Counted from the stretch's first letter, positions 33,650-43,925 are shown. The stretch is 64,000 nt of DNA from Rhodococcus opacus (GCF_012396235.1 NZ_JAAXPA010000003.1:186001-250000), one strand, 5' to 3'. Notes: generated by a model not told the origin, from the letters alone. A program made the numbers and translations.

Positions 33650-35533
33650 TCAGAACACCTCCCCGAACGCGGTCAGCTTGTCGATGCCCTCCCGGTCGAT
33701 CTCTCCGGGCGTGTACCGGTTGATCAGCTGGATGTAGGCGAGGTACCGGGCCATCGCGTCGGCACCCTGCTGTGCGAACGCCGGGGGTAGCGGCGCGGCG
33801 AGCTGAGTCGGCAGATACTGGGTCATCAGCTGGGCGGCCATGGCCGGACCGCGCGGGTCGTGATCGAAGGTGTTGTCGAGTTCCGCCCGGCCGCGTTCGG
33901 TGGCGTAGTCGTAGAACTCGTACTGGAACGAGGCCGGGTCGACGTAGGCGGTGGGTCCCAACCACTTCGAATACACCGCGACCTTCGCCTCGGGGGTGCG
34001 CAGCACGTAGATGTGGGTGGGGGAGTTGTTCCAGTTGACCCCCTGCGGTGCGTGCTCGTTGGTGGCGAGGACGACGTGGTCGCGACCGGCCGCGGCGTTG
34101 CTCCGCAGCAACGGCAGGAGGTCGACGCGTTCGGCATAGGTGGCGAACAGGTCCCCGGACATCCAGTTCCGGTCGCCGTGACCGAGCGTCGCGAGCAGCG
34201 GCACCACGTCGACGCTCGACGTGAGCTGACCGCGCGGGGTGTCGGTGTCGCCGGTGAATCGCCCGGTCGGGTCGGCGACGATCAGCGGGATGTGGAACGC
34301 CTCGTCGTAGGCGGTGGACAGTTTGCCTGCGACGAAGCCGTGCGCCCCGGCGTATTCGCCGTGATCGGACGTCATGACGAAGACGGTGTTCGCCGCGACG
34401 TCTTCCGGCAGCGAGTTGATCACCGTGCCGATGTGGTGATCGACCATCGACAGCACGTTGGTGTAACTGTCCAGGGCCCGCTCCCAGTACGTGTACGGGG
34501 CGAACGCGATGTGTCGGTCGGGATCGGTGCCCTGACCGTAGGGCTGGAGGTAGTAGTTCGACAGATTCTGGATGTCGTCGGTGACGCCGCCCCACACCAG
34601 GGCCTGGAACTCCCGCGCGAACACCTGGGTGCTCGGTTTGGACTGCAGTGCCTTCTCGGGTTCCCAGTTGGGCGGCACGGACGGAAAACCCAGCCGCGGA
34701 GGGTCGCTCTCGGCGGTGGTCACCGACCAGGCCCGGGCGGGGCTCAGCGGGGGAACGTTGTTCGCGTACAGCGACTGATACCGTTCCGCTTCCGTTCCCG
34801 CCCAGAAGAACTGCTGGTCGTGGGGATTGACGAAGCTCGCGGTGAGGCAGAACGGGCCGTCCCCGGGCTTCCGCGTCGACAACCACGCCGCGGCCTGGTC
34901 GGCGATGTGCCCGTCGAATTCGAATCCCTCACCGTTCATTCCGATGATGTCGGGCATCGTCAGTCCGTCGAACCCGTACTCCTCGAGGTAGCCGGGGGCG
35001 AGCCCGGAGTCCTCGTCGGGGGACGGCGACAGATGCCACTTCCCGACGTACGGCGTGACGTAGCCCGCCTGCCGCAGCAGTTTGCCGTACGTCGGAAAGT
35101 CCCTCCCCATCGCGGGCGACGGGACGGGGGAGGCCCGATTGCCGGTCCGCGTCTGCAGCATCCAGTTCTGCAGCGGATAGAGGCCGGTGACGAAACACGC
35201 ACGGCCGGGGCTGCATGCCACCCCGGCCGTGTAGTGCTGCGTGAACTTCACCCCGGGCGCCCACAGCGTGTAGAGGTTGGGCATGAACCGCTGCAGGAAC
35301 TGGTCGGCAGTGGTGATTTCCGCCGGAAAGACCTGGGGAAACCGCATCTCGTCGACGACGATGAACACGATGTTGGGCTGCACGTAATTGCTGGGCTGAC
35401 GATGCAGCGGCTTCTCCGACGCGTCCGCCCGGCGGTCGAAGAGGCCCGACATCACGGTTACCCCGCCGGCGACCGCCGCACCCGAGAGAAACGTTCTCCT
35501 GTCGATCCGATGGCCGGCCTTCTCGTCGCTCAT
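33650..35533 (-). CDS. Type I sulfatase (arylsulfatase/choline-sulfatase-like), Tat-exported
   Basis: 627 aa. A Tat signal lies at the start (D-R12-R13-T-F-L-S-G-A-A). The catalytic signature C107-S-P-G-R111 provides the Cys that is converted to formylglycine. N-I-V-F-I-V-V-D-E begins the metal site and G-K-W-H-L lies at about 190. Members hydrolyse sulfate esters outside the cytoplasm, using Ca. The ATG at 35533 has a GGAGG site. Export by Tat implies that modification by a formylglycine-generating enzyme happens before export; that enzyme is not in the window. It forms an operon with the secreted protein downstream. Confidence 0.92.
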   Translation of the reverse strand: MSDEKAGHRIDRRTFLSGAAVAGGVTVMSGLFDRRADASEKPLHRQPSNYVQPNIVFIVVDEMRFPQVFPAEITTADQFLQRFMPNLYTLWAPGVKFTQHYTAGVACSPGRACFVTGLYPLQNWMLQTRTGNRASPVPSPAMGRDFPTYGKLLRQAGYVTPYVGKWHLSPSPDEDSGLAPGYLEEYGFDGLTMPDIIGMNGEGFEFDGHIADQAAAWLSTRKPGDGPFCLTASFVNPHDQQFFWAGTEAERYQSLYANNVPPLSPARAWSVTTAESDPPRLGFPSVPPNWEPEKALQSKPSTQVFAREFQALVWGGVTDDIQNLSNYYLQPYGQGTDPDRHIAFAPYTYWERALDSYTNVLSMVDHHIGTVINSLPEDVAANTVFVMTSDHGEYAGAHGFVAGKLSTAYDEAFHIPLIVADPTGRFTGDTDTPRGQLTSSVDVVPLLATLGHGDRNWMSGDLFATYAERVDLLPLLRSNAAAGRDHVVLATNEHAPQGVNWNNSPTHIYVLRTPEAKVAVYSKWLGPTAYVDPASFQYEFYDYATERGRAELDNTFDHDPRGPAMAAQLMTQYLPTQLAAPLPPAFAQQGADAMARYLAYIQLINRYTPGEIDREGIDKLTAFGEVF

Positions 35534-35627
35534 GGCGGTTCCTCCGGTCGAAGGGCTGGGATCGTCTCCCTGTCTGTACCCACTTTCGAACGAAGTAGTG
35601 ATGTGTCGCCGGAAATGTCGCCCGTGA

Positions 35628-36923
<1,296 letters not shown>

Positions 36924-36927
36924 GGGG

Positions 36928-37656
36928 TCAAAGCTGGTAGGTGGGTTCGCGCTTCTTCACGTAGGCGATGACGCGGTACGTGATCGGCATGACCAGTACC
37001 TCGACGAGGGTCTTCCACAGGAAACCGACGATCACGTAGTTGACGAAATCGCTCCACGTGCTGATGCCGATCGCGCCTGCGGCGATGGAGCAGAAGATCA
37101 GGGTGTCGGCGAACTCACCGACGATGGTGGAACCGATGAGCCGCGCCCACAGGTGCTTCTCCTTGGTGCGCTCCTTGATCAGGACCAGCGTCACCGAGTT
37201 CAGCATCTGCCCGACGAGGTAACCGGCCAGCCCGGCGAGCAGCAGACGCGGGTAGACGCCGACGACGGACCGCAGCGCTTCCTGGTTCTCGTAGAAGTCG
37301 GCGGACGGCAGCTCGATGAGGAGCCAGAAGCAGAACGCGGCCAGGATCAGGGCGCCGAAGCCCAGGTAGATCGCGCGACGGGTCGACTTGAACCCGTACA
37401 CCTCGCTGAGGACGTCGCCGAGAATGTAGGCCAGCGGGAACAGGAAGAAGCCGCCGTCGGTGATGACGGGCAGGATCTGCAGCGGTCCGATGGTCAGCGA
37501 CGAATCGGCGAAGAATGCGACGCCCTTCGTCGCGCAGATATTCGAGATCAGCAGCGTCGCGGTGAAGAGGGCGACGAACGTGGGGTAGTACCCCCGGCTG
37601 ACGTGCGCGAACGTCGCGTGGTCGTCTGGTTTGGTCTGCTGATCTGAGGCTGTCAC
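36928..37656 (-). CDS. Queuosine precursor transporter (VUT/YhhQ family)
   Basis: About 242 aa with six hydrophobic segments. The family pattern N-I-C-A-T-K-G-V near TM1, and Y-I-L-G-D-V-L-S-E-V-Y-G-F in TM3, are characteristic of YhhQ. E. coli YhhQ imports preQ0/preQ1. The gene is convergent with tgt, 44 nt away, which strongly supports salvage of a queuosine precursor. The start is uncertain: GTG 37656 (VTASDQQ) or TTG 37668. Confidence 0.9.
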   Translation of the reverse strand: MTASDQQTKPDDHATFAHVSRGYYPTFVALFTATLLISNICATKGVAFFADSSLTIGPLQILPVITDGGFFLFPLAYILGDVLSEVYGFKSTRRAIYLGFGALILAAFCFWLLIELPSADFYENQEALRSVVGVYPRLLLAGLAGYLVGQMLNSVTLVLIKERTKEKHLWARLIGSTIVGEFADTLIFCSIAAGAIGISTWSDFVNYVIVGFLWKTLVEVLVMPITYRVIAYVKKREPTYQL

Positions 37657-37701
37657 GCCGCAATCCAAGCACCTGCACGGGGAAAGGCGCGAATCAGGAA
37701 C

Positions 37702-37752
37702 GGGTGAACGTACCTTTTGTCCGATCTGACGCGACGAAAGGTACGTTCACCC
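37702..37752. repeat. Intergenic hairpin element, type A copy 2 (51 nt)
   Basis: 16-nt perfect arms (GGGTGAACGTACCTTT and its complement) enclose a 19-nt loop, between two minus-strand genes. Compared with 7864-7914 the two arm positions that differ (C/T, T/C) are mirrored on the other arm. This is good evidence for a selected or copied hairpin structure. Confidence 0.78.
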
Positions 37753-37774
37753 GCACGGTAGGGAGTGGTTCGGA

Positions 37775-38407
37775 CTAGCCCTGGACGACGCGCGTGCCGC
37801 CGGCCAGTTCGTCGTGCTTGCCCTGCTTGGTGGGGCTGCCGTTGATGGTCACCCCGATGACGATCGCGGCGACGACGCCGAGCAGTCCGAACAGGAACCC
37901 GAGGAGCGGGAACCCGCCGAGCGCGGACAGGACGTAGAAACCGTTCCTGGTCAGCGACTGCTGCTGGGTGGGGAGTCCGCCGTTCGGGCCCTCGACGCGC
38001 AGGCCCAGAATCTGCTTGCCCAGGGTCTGCCCCCTCGTCGTTTCGAGGAAGACGAAATAGCCGACGGCGGCGGCCGCGGTGAGGATCGCGCCGAGGACGC
38101 TGCCCACGAAGTTGCCCAGCACCAGCGCGAGGACGGTGCTGACCACGGCCATCGGGATGCCGACGATCAGGCCGTCGATCACTCGTGCGCCCAGGCGGGG
38201 AAGAAGTTCACCGGGGCGGGACGGGTCGAACCCGAAGTCCGGCTGCGCGAACGGCTGGGTGCCGAACTGCTGCGCCGAATCGAACTGCGGCGGTGCACCG
38301 AACTGCTGTCCGTGCTGCTGCCCCGCCCCGTTGTAGTGCGGTTGCCCGTACTGCTGCCCGCCGAACGGCTGTTGTCCCTGGCCTGGATCGAATCCACCGG
38401 TAGTCAT
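37775..38407 (-). CDS. RDD family membrane protein with Gln/Gly/Tyr-rich N-terminus
   Basis: 210 aa. Residues 1-70 are low-complexity (Gln, Gly, Phe, Tyr, Pro), starting M-T-T-G-G-F-D-P. Then comes an RDD domain with R-L-G-A-R-V-I-D-G-L and T-R-G-Q-T-L-G-K-Q-I-L-G-L-R-V, and about three membrane segments. RDD proteins are poorly understood; some work as Na+/H+ antiporters. The start codon context and the first residues closely resemble the next gene on the strand (39559), suggesting shared ancestry of the N-termini. Confidence 0.85.
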   Translation of the reverse strand: MTTGGFDPGQGQQPFGGQQYGQPHYNGAGQQHGQQFGAPPQFDSAQQFGTQPFAQPDFGFDPSRPGELLPRLGARVIDGLIVGIPMAVVSTVLALVLGNFVGSVLGAILTAAAAVGYFVFLETTRGQTLGKQILGLRVEGPNGGLPTQQQSLTRNGFYVLSALGGFPLLGFLFGLLGVVAAIVIGVTINGSPTKQGKHDELAGGTRVVQG

Positions 38408-38504
38408 GTGTTCCCCCTCGAATCTCGAGTCCTGAATGTCTCGGATGACGCCTGAGCACCTTACGCAAGGGGTGGGAGTGACTCGAGTGACGGGAGTAGC
38501 AAAA

Positions 38505-38552
38505 CGGGTGAGCATACTTCCGTCCTCGTTGGACAGGAAGCACGCTCACCCG
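38505..38552. repeat. Intergenic hairpin element, type E (48 nt, one copy)
   Basis: An imperfect 21/22-nt stem, CGGGTGAGCATACTTCCGTCC against GGACAGGAAGCACGCTCACCCG, lies between two minus-strand membrane-protein genes. The outer GGGTGA-C-T-C-TT pattern resembles the type A arms. Only one copy is seen in the window. Confidence 0.6.
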
Positions 38553-38566
38553 TGGGGAGCGGTCGG

Positions 38567-39559
38567 TCAGGCCGCGACGTAACGGCCGGTGAGCACGCGG
38601 TACGCGTAGGTCGACGCGATGATCGTGATCGGGATCGAGACGAGAAGTCCGACGCCGCAGAGGATTGCACCGACGATGTTGATGCCGACGAGGGCCAGGG
38701 CCAGCAGCAGCACCGGGCCGACGTTCTGCGAGATGACGCGGAAGCTCGACTTGATGCCGGTGATGGCGTCCTCGTTCTGATCGATGACGAACTGCAGCGT
38801 CCACCAGGTCAGGAAGATCACGATGAGACCCGGGATGATGAGCAGGACGAAACCGATGGTGGCGGCCACACCGATGATCACGCTGGCGATGATGATCGCC
38901 CCGACATTGGTGAACTGGAAGAACGAACCGAACGCCGGCTTGTTCCCGTCCACTTCGTGCAATGCGCCCCGCACCAGAGCCGCATTGATCAGGTAGCCGA
39001 CGATGGTCGTGACGATCGTGCCGATGATGCGCCACACCGAGAACGCCGCGCTCATGTCGGACGACGTGCTGAAGCCGCCGAAGACGAGGTTCAGCACGAC
39101 CTGGATGATGGCGGCGATCAGCAGGATGCCGATCCAGATGAGCGCGTTGTCCTTGAACTTGTTCCAGCCGTAGCCGATCGCGTCGCCCACGGAGAACTGC
39201 CCCGGCGTCTGCCCAGGCGTGCCGTAATCCGACATCGGCGGGGGCGGCGGATATCCACCGGGCGGCGGTCCCTGGTGCGGCGGCGGGTAATTGCCCTGCG
39301 GCGGCGGGTAATTTCCGCCGGGCGGCGGCGGTGGGTAATTACCGGGCGGTGGATAGTTTCCGCCGGGCGGCGGCGGGTAGTTTCCGCCGGGCGGCGGTGG
39401 CGGATATCCGCCGGGCGGCGGTCCCTGCGGCGGCGGAGGGTAATTCCCCGGGGGCGGCGGATAACCACCGGGCGGCGGTGGAGGATTGCCCTGCGGGGGG
39501 TATCCGCCCTGGTCACCACCTTCAGGTTTGTCGTTAGGGTCGTATCCACCAGTCGTCAT
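38567..39559 (-). CDS. Multi-pass membrane protein (DUF975-like) with Gly-Tyr-Pro repeat N-terminus
   Basis: 330 aa. Residues 15-110 are tandem G-G-Y-P-P-P-P / G-N-Y-P-P-P units, flexible and exposed on one side of the membrane. Residues 125-330 hold about five or six hydrophobic segments, starting G-D-A-I-G-Y-G-W-N-K-F. This resembles the DUF975-type or glycerophosphoryl-diesterase membrane domain; the assignment is tentative. It begins M-T-T-G-G-Y-D-P, like the RDD gene. The function is unknown. Confidence 0.82.
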   Translation of the reverse strand: MTTGGYDPNDKPEGGDQGGYPPQGNPPPPPGGYPPPPGNYPPPPQGPPPGGYPPPPPGGNYPPPPGGNYPPPGNYPPPPPGGNYPPPQGNYPPPHQGPPPGGYPPPPPMSDYGTPGQTPGQFSVGDAIGYGWNKFKDNALIWIGILLIAAIIQVVLNLVFGGFSTSSDMSAAFSVWRIIGTIVTTIVGYLINAALVRGALHEVDGNKPAFGSFFQFTNVGAIIIASVIIGVAATIGFVLLIIPGLIVIFLTWWTLQFVIDQNEDAITGIKSSFRVISQNVGPVLLLALALVGINIVGAILCGVGLLVSIPITIIASTYAYRVLTGRYVAA

Positions 39560-39688
39560 GTGATCCCCTCAGCAAGAGTTGAATGCTCGCGCGTGACAGT
39601 GCGAATAAACACTACGTGGACAATCCTTTACTCGCCTCCCTTTGGTCTGCTTCTTCTCCTGCGGTTTTGATGCTTTACGCTGGTTATC

Positions 39689-40333
39689 GTGACTAATTCT
39701 GGGGGATCGGACGATTCGAATCCGTACAACGGGCAAACACCACCCACTTACGGCGAGCCCGGCTTGCCGCGCGACGGATACGGGGTCGACGAATCCGGTT
39801 ATCCCACCTATTCGGCGCCCACCGAGAAGTATCCCGACTATCAGCAGCCGGGCGCGTACGGGACGTCGCCGAATCCGTATGCCGCGCCGAATCGGAATCA
39901 GTACGGCGGCGACCAGTACGGGGCTCCGAACCAGCAGTACGGGACGCCCAACCCGTATGCCGCCCCGAATCAGTACAGCGCCCCCAACCAGTACGGCGGC
40001 GCACCCAATCAGTACGGGCCGCCGGGCCAGTACGGCGGTCCCGCCCCGCAGTACGGCGCACCGAACCCGTACGGCGCGCCCTACCCGCAGTCGCTGGGGA
40101 CGAACGGTCTCGCGATCGCGGCGCTGATCACGTCGATCGTCGGTGGATGCTTCTACGGGGTCGGCTCCGTCGTCGGCATCATCCTCGGCATCATCGCGCT
40201 GGGCCAGATCAAGCAGTCCGGGCAGGAGGGCCGTGGGCTCGCGATCGCCGGAATCGCCATCGGCGGCGCCTACGTCGTCGGCTGGATCCTGTTCTTCGTG
40301 ATCATGGTGATTGCGGCGGCGTCGGGAGCCTGA
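39689..40333 (+). CDS. DUF4190 domain membrane protein with Asn-Gln-Tyr-Gly repeats
   Basis: 214 aa from a GTG. Residues 40-130 are repeats of P-N-Q-Y-G-x and P-Y-A-A-P. The C-terminal 85 residues are the DUF4190 hairpin: two membrane helices around [17 protein letters not shown]. The function is unknown. It is divergent from the Gly-Tyr-Pro membrane protein and convergent with gluQ, overlapping it by 32 nt. Confidence 0.84.
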   Translation: MTNSGGSDDSNPYNGQTPPTYGEPGLPRDGYGVDESGYPTYSAPTEKYPDYQQPGAYGTSPNPYAAPNRNQYGGDQYGAPNQQYGTPNPYAAPNQYSAPNQYGGAPNQYGPPGQYGGPAPQYGAPNPYGAPYPQSLGTNGLAIAALITSIVGGCFYGVGSVVGIILGIIALGQIKQSGQEGRGLAIAGIAIGGAYVVGWILFFVIMVIAAASGA

Positions 40334-41258
40334 CCACCCACGGTTCGCGGTGCAGGCGGGCCGGGTCGAACCGGTCGAGGAGTATCCCGAGATCCACGAC
40401 CTCGCCCGGTTCCGCGAGCCCGAGCGACGTCGCCAGCACTCCGAGGACGTCGCTCGGGGTGCGTCCCAACGCTTTCTGGTCGGTGAGCGTGACGGCGCCG
40501 TCGCGTTTCGCGAGCCGTTTGCCGTCCTCGTTGAGTGCGAGGGCCACGTGCGCGTAGGTGGGGGTGGTCAACCCGAGCAGCCCGGCGAGGTATGCCTGAC
40601 GGGGCGCGGACGAGAGCAGGTCGTCGCCGCGTACCACCTGATCGATTCCCTGGGCGGCGTCGTCGACGACCACCGCGAGGTTGTAGGCGGGTGTGCCGTC
40701 GCCGCGACGCAGCACGAGGTCGTCCACCATGCCGGAATAGCTGCCGTGCAGGACGTCGTCGATGGTGAACGAGGTGACGCCGGCGCGCAGGCGCAGCGCG
40801 GGTGGTCGTCCGCCGGCGAGCCGGTCTGCGCGTTCGTCCGGTGTCAGGTTGCGGCACGTCCCCGGGTAGGCGCCCTGCGGTGCGTGCGGCGCCGACGCCG
40901 CTTTCTGGATTTCTCTTCTCGTGCAGAAACACTCGTACGTGAGACCGGCGGCATGGAGTTCGGCGATGGCCGCGTCGTACCGCGACAGTCGGTGTGATTG
41001 CGAGACGACGTCGCCGTCCCAATCGAGGCCGAGTTCCGCGAGGTCGGCCAGTTGCCGGTCCCGGGCGCCCTCGCGGACGCGGTCGAGGTCTTCGACGCGC
41101 ATGAGGAACCGTCGGCCGGTGGACCGGGCGAACAACCACGCCAGCACGGCCGTCCGGAGGTTGCCGAGGTGCAGGTCGCCGGACGGGCTGGGCGCGAACC
41201 GACCCGCGCCCGCCGCCCGATGTGACGGCGGTTCACTCTGACGAGACGGATGTGACAT
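40302..41258 (-). CDS. gluQ: Glutamyl-queuosine tRNA(Asp) synthetase
   Basis: 318 aa, a GluRS catalytic core without the anticodon-binding half, which is exactly the GluQ architecture. H-L-G-N in P-S-G-D-L-H-L-G-N is the HIGH motif and K-R-D-G is the KMSKS equivalent. The zinc site F-C-T-R-R ... Y-P-G-T-C-R is present. It attaches glutamate to the cyclopentene ring of queuosine-34 in tRNA-Asp, not to the tRNA end. It therefore implies real Q-modified tRNA in this organism, in agreement with tgt and the precursor transporter 3-5 kb away. Confidence 0.94.
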   Translation of the reverse strand: MSHPSRQSEPPSHRAAGAGRFAPSPSGDLHLGNLRTAVLAWLFARSTGRRFLMRVEDLDRVREGARDRQLADLAELGLDWDGDVVSQSHRLSRYDAAIAELHAAGLTYECFCTRREIQKAASAPHAPQGAYPGTCRNLTPDERADRLAGGRPPALRLRAGVTSFTIDDVLHGSYSGMVDDLVLRRGDGTPAYNLAVVVDDAAQGIDQVVRGDDLLSSAPRQAYLAGLLGLTTPTYAHVALALNEDGKRLAKRDGAVTLTDQKALGRTPSDVLGVLATSLGLAEPGEVVDLGILLDRFDPARLHREPWVVRLPTPPQSP

Positions 41259-41268
41259 CGGCCGAGGG

Positions 41269-41880
41269 TCAGCTGGCCAGTTCGATCGACGACGACGGCA
41301 CGACGTCGGCGCCCTGCAGAATCATGCCGAGCTGAATGTCGAGGGCGTGCTCGAGGTACTCGGGCGGGTACAGCGCCGGACTGCCGATCGCATCGAGGGC
41401 GAGACCGTCGACGGTGGCGAGGAGAAGCGCCGCACGGGTTTCCGCCTCCGGGGTGCCGATCCCGATGAGCACGGCGGACAGTCCCGTCCGGATGGTGAAC
41501 AGGGTCTTGCGCCGGATCTCGGCGAGCGACGGGGAGGTGGCGGCCCGGACGGCGAATGCCGCCATGACGTGCGCCTCCCGCGACCGCGCCTCGTCGAGCG
41601 GGAGCAACTGGGACATCGCGGCGAACAGGGCCCGGGCGGGATCCCCGCCGCGGTCGACCTCCGACAGTCGGGTGAGTAGTTTGTCGACGAGGGTTCGCAG
41701 GGCGAACGCGAACATCTCGTCCTTCGTGGAGAAGTGGTGCTGGACGGCTCCGATGGACACGCCCGCCCTCTTGGCGACCTCGCGCACGCTGGCGCCCTCG
41801 AGACCCGACTCGGCCGCGACGTCGAACAGGGCTGCGGCCAGGCGTTCGGGGCTGGTGGACGAGTATCGGCGTTCGCGCAT
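41269..41880 (-). CDS. TetR family transcriptional regulator
   Basis: 203 aa. The HTH is [20 protein letters not shown] at about 30-50, followed by a C-terminal domain of the TetR_C type ([12 protein letters not shown] near 160). The stop lies 10 nt after the gluQ start, on the same strand. The promoter has a clear dyad at 41894-41922. Its targets are unknown. Confidence 0.92.
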   Translation of the reverse strand: MRERRYSSTSPERLAAALFDVAAESGLEGASVREVAKRAGVSIGAVQHHFSTKDEMFAFALRTLVDKLLTRLSEVDRGGDPARALFAAMSQLLPLDEARSREAHVMAAFAVRAATSPSLAEIRRKTLFTIRTGLSAVLIGIGTPEAETRAALLLATVDGLALDAIGSPALYPPEYLEHALDIQLGMILQGADVVPSSSIELAS

Positions 41881-41893
41881 GCCTCGAACATTA

Positions 41894-41922
41894 CTGACGT
41901 ATTGAATTAATACCTGCGTCAG
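41894..41922. promoter_or_regulatory. Candidate TetR autoregulatory operator
   Basis: GTATT-GAATT-AATAC (41899-41913) is a perfect 5-5-5 dyad inside a wider CTGACG ... CGTCAG frame, starting 14 bp upstream of the TetR gene on the minus strand. Position and symmetry fit self-repression. Confidence 0.55.
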
Positions 41923-41959
41923 GTGCGCGTGTTGCCGCGAGTGGCGGGTGTGACTTCGG

Positions 41960-42538
41960 CTATCGGCGGACGTACGTCAGGAAGATCATCCCGCTCTCGA
42001 ACGCGCGGGACGCGGCCAGCCGGAACCGCTGCGGGCCGAATTCGCCGTCGAACAGGGGAATGCCGGTGCCGATCGCGACGGGGTTGAGCTTGATCCGGAG
42101 CTCGTCGATCTCGGGCTCCACGGCGGCGGCGAGCTTCCCGCCGCCGCACAGCCAGATGTCCTTGCCGTCCTCTCGCTTGAGTTCGCGCACCTTCTCGATC
42201 GGATCGCCCGCGACGATCTCGACGTCCGGGTCGGGCGACTCGGTGATCGTGGTCGAGAAGACGTACTGCCGCAGATGCGCGTACGGGCTGGTCACGCCGA
42301 GGTCGAGGGCGGGCTGGTAGGTGGCGCGGCCCATGAGCAGTGTGTCGAAATGGTTGTTGGGGGCGTCGATTCCCAGCGGTGCCCGCATGTGAGTGGGGAC
42401 CGTCTCGGGGTACTCGGCGATCATCACGGGCATGTGATCGCCGTCGATCTCGAAGATGGTGCCGGTGGGGTCCGAGCCGTCGGCGCCGGCGATGAATCCG
42501 TCGATGGTGGCGGCGGCGTAGTAGACGAGCTTTCGCAT
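41960..42538 (-). CDS. Dihydrofolate reductase family protein (RibD C-terminal-like)
   Basis: 192 aa. M-R-K-L-V-Y-Y-A-A-A-T-I-D-G-F-I-A is the typical RibD_C/YyaP start. L-L-M-G-R-A-T-Y and I-W-L-C-G-G-G-K-L-A complete the NADPH fold. Such proteins are common single-gene reductases of unknown substrate. It is divergent from a TetR gene with a dyad between them, so it is probably under that repressor. Confidence 0.88.
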   Translation of the reverse strand: MRKLVYYAAATIDGFIAGADGSDPTGTIFEIDGDHMPVMIAEYPETVPTHMRAPLGIDAPNNHFDTLLMGRATYQPALDLGVTSPYAHLRQYVFSTTITESPDPDVEIVAGDPIEKVRELKREDGKDIWLCGGGKLAAAVEPEIDELRIKLNPVAIGTGIPLFDGEFGPQRFRLAASRAFESGMIFLTYVRR

Positions 42539-42560
42539 GTGAGTCCTCCCGAAGTCGATA

Positions 42561-42577
42561 ACTACTCCATTTGTAGT
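42561..42577. promoter_or_regulatory. Dyad between the reductase and a TetR gene, candidate operator
   Basis: ACTAC-N7-GTAGT lies in the middle of the 82-bp divergent promoter, where one bound TetR dimer could block both genes. Confidence 0.5.
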
Positions 42578-42620
42578 ACTATGTCCGAAGTGGTTGCAAG
42601 TCTTTTGTCGAGGAGTGCCG

Positions 42621-43202
42621 ATGGTGCAGAATCCGGAACGACGTGCGGCTCTCGTGAACGCGGCGATCGAAGTGCTTGCGCGAGAGGGTGCACGCGGTCT
42701 CACCTTCCGCGCCGTCGACGTCGAGGCGAGCGTCCCCAAGGGGACGGCCACCAATTACTTCGCCAGCCGCGACGACCTGTTCGACCAGGTCGGCAAGCGG
42801 ATTCACGAACGCATGGGCCCCGACCCCTCGGTGGTCGAGGAAAGCGGTCGCAAGCCGCAGAATCTCGAGCTCGCGATCGAGTACATGCAGGGGTTGTTCG
42901 GCAGGATCACCCGCGATCGGACGGGCTATCTCGCGTTGCAGGAATTGCGACTCGAAGCGGTCCGGCGGCCCGAGTTGCGGACCGCGCTGACGCGCACGAT
43001 CTCCGAGAACCTGGAGCGCGACATCGGGTTTCACCTCGACTCGGGACTGCCCGGTGATCGCAGCACCGTGCTGATGCTGTACCTCGCGATGAATGCGCTC
43101 ATCGTCGAGCACCTGACGCTGCCCGGCGTGCTCGACGGGGTCGACACGGAGCGGCTCGTCGCCGATCTCGTGACGCGTGCCGTCGCTACGCCGGACGCCT
43201 GA
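42621..43202 (+). CDS. TetR family transcriptional regulator
   Basis: 193 aa from the ATG at 42621, with a GAGGAG site. The HTH is L-T-F-R-A-V-D-V-E-A-S-V-P-K-G-T-A-T-N-Y at about 27-46. It is divergent from the RibD-like reductase, which it most likely represses. The 3' end overlaps the convergent acyltransferase by 17 nt. Confidence 0.91.
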   Translation: MVQNPERRAALVNAAIEVLAREGARGLTFRAVDVEASVPKGTATNYFASRDDLFDQVGKRIHERMGPDPSVVEESGRKPQNLELAIEYMQGLFGRITRDRTGYLALQELRLEAVRRPELRTALTRTISENLERDIGFHLDSGLPGDRSTVLMLYLAMNALIVEHLTLPGVLDGVDTERLVADLVTRAVATPDA

Positions 43203-43854
43203 GCGCGTAGTCGTCCACGTACTCCTGGCCCGACAGTGTCATGAGGGCGTGCATCAGCTCGTCCGTCGCGGCCCGGACGACGTGCCGGTTGTCGCGTAGC
43301 TCGGCGAATCGGGAGAAGTCGAGTGGTTCGCCGACGGTCACTGATACCGTGCCGAATCGCCACATCCTCGATCCGACGGGGTTGACCTGTCGTGTGCCGT
43401 GCATGGCGACGGGCACGACCGGGGCGCCCGTCGCGAGCGCGACCCGGGCGATTCCGGTCTTGCCCTTGTGGAGTCGACCGTCGGGCGACCGGGTGCCCTC
43501 GGGGTAGATTCCCCAGACCTTGCCGTCGTCCAGGATCTTCTCCGCGGTGTTCAGTGCGGATTCCGCCGCGGAGGCCCCGGATCGGTCGATCGGCACCTGG
43601 CCGGCCGCGGTGAAGAACCAGCGTTTCGCGCGACCCTTCGCGCCGCCCTCGGTGAAGTACTCGCTCTTGGCCACGAACGTGATGCGCCTGCGCACCATCA
43701 GGACGAGGAAGAACGAGTCGACGACGGTGAGGTGATTGCTCGCCAGGATCACCGGGCCCGACACCGGGATGTGGTGCGCGCCGTCGATCGTGGGCCGCCC
43801 GACGATCCGCAGCACCGGTCCGATCAGCACGTACTTGAAGATCCAGTACCACAC
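43186..43854 (-). CDS. 1-acylglycerol-3-phosphate acyltransferase (PlsC family)
   Basis: 222 aa. The acyltransferase blocks are in order: N-H-L-T-V-V-D (the NHx4D catalytic site, about residue 40), then G-Q-V-P-I-D-R-S, then Y-P-E-G-T-R-S at about 118 and V-P-V-A-M-H-G-T. It acylates lysophosphatidic acid, or a related glycerol lipid, at the cytoplasmic membrane face. It starts with GTG. A divergent TetR gene with a palindrome between them suggests regulation of this lipid step. Confidence 0.92.
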   Translation of the reverse strand: MWYWIFKYVLIGPVLRIVGRPTIDGAHHIPVSGPVILASNHLTVVDSFFLVLMVRRRITFVAKSEYFTEGGAKGRAKRWFFTAAGQVPIDRSGASAAESALNTAEKILDDGKVWGIYPEGTRSPDGRLHKGKTGIARVALATGAPVVPVAMHGTRQVNPVGSRMWRFGTVSVTVGEPLDFSRFAELRDNRHVVRAATDELMHALMTLSGQEYVDDYALRRPA

Positions 43855-43884
43855 GGTGAACTCCTGACTCGGGGGCCAAAGTGA

Positions 43885-43899
43885 GTAGACATTGTCTAC
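43885..43899. promoter_or_regulatory. Perfect palindrome, candidate TetR operator
   Basis: GTAGAC-ATT-GTCTAC lies between the divergent plsC-like and TetR genes; a degenerate second copy, TAGACACTGGCTA, follows at 43912-43924, touching the TetR start. The form resembles known TetR-family sites. Confidence 0.65.
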
Positions 43900-43925
43900 C
43901 CCCTGTCATGATAGACACTGGCTAC

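Noticed and set aside
39235..39520. Direct repeats in a membrane-protein gene that look like a repeat array
   Set aside because: They encode Gly-Tyr-Pro protein repeats in frame, not DNA elements.
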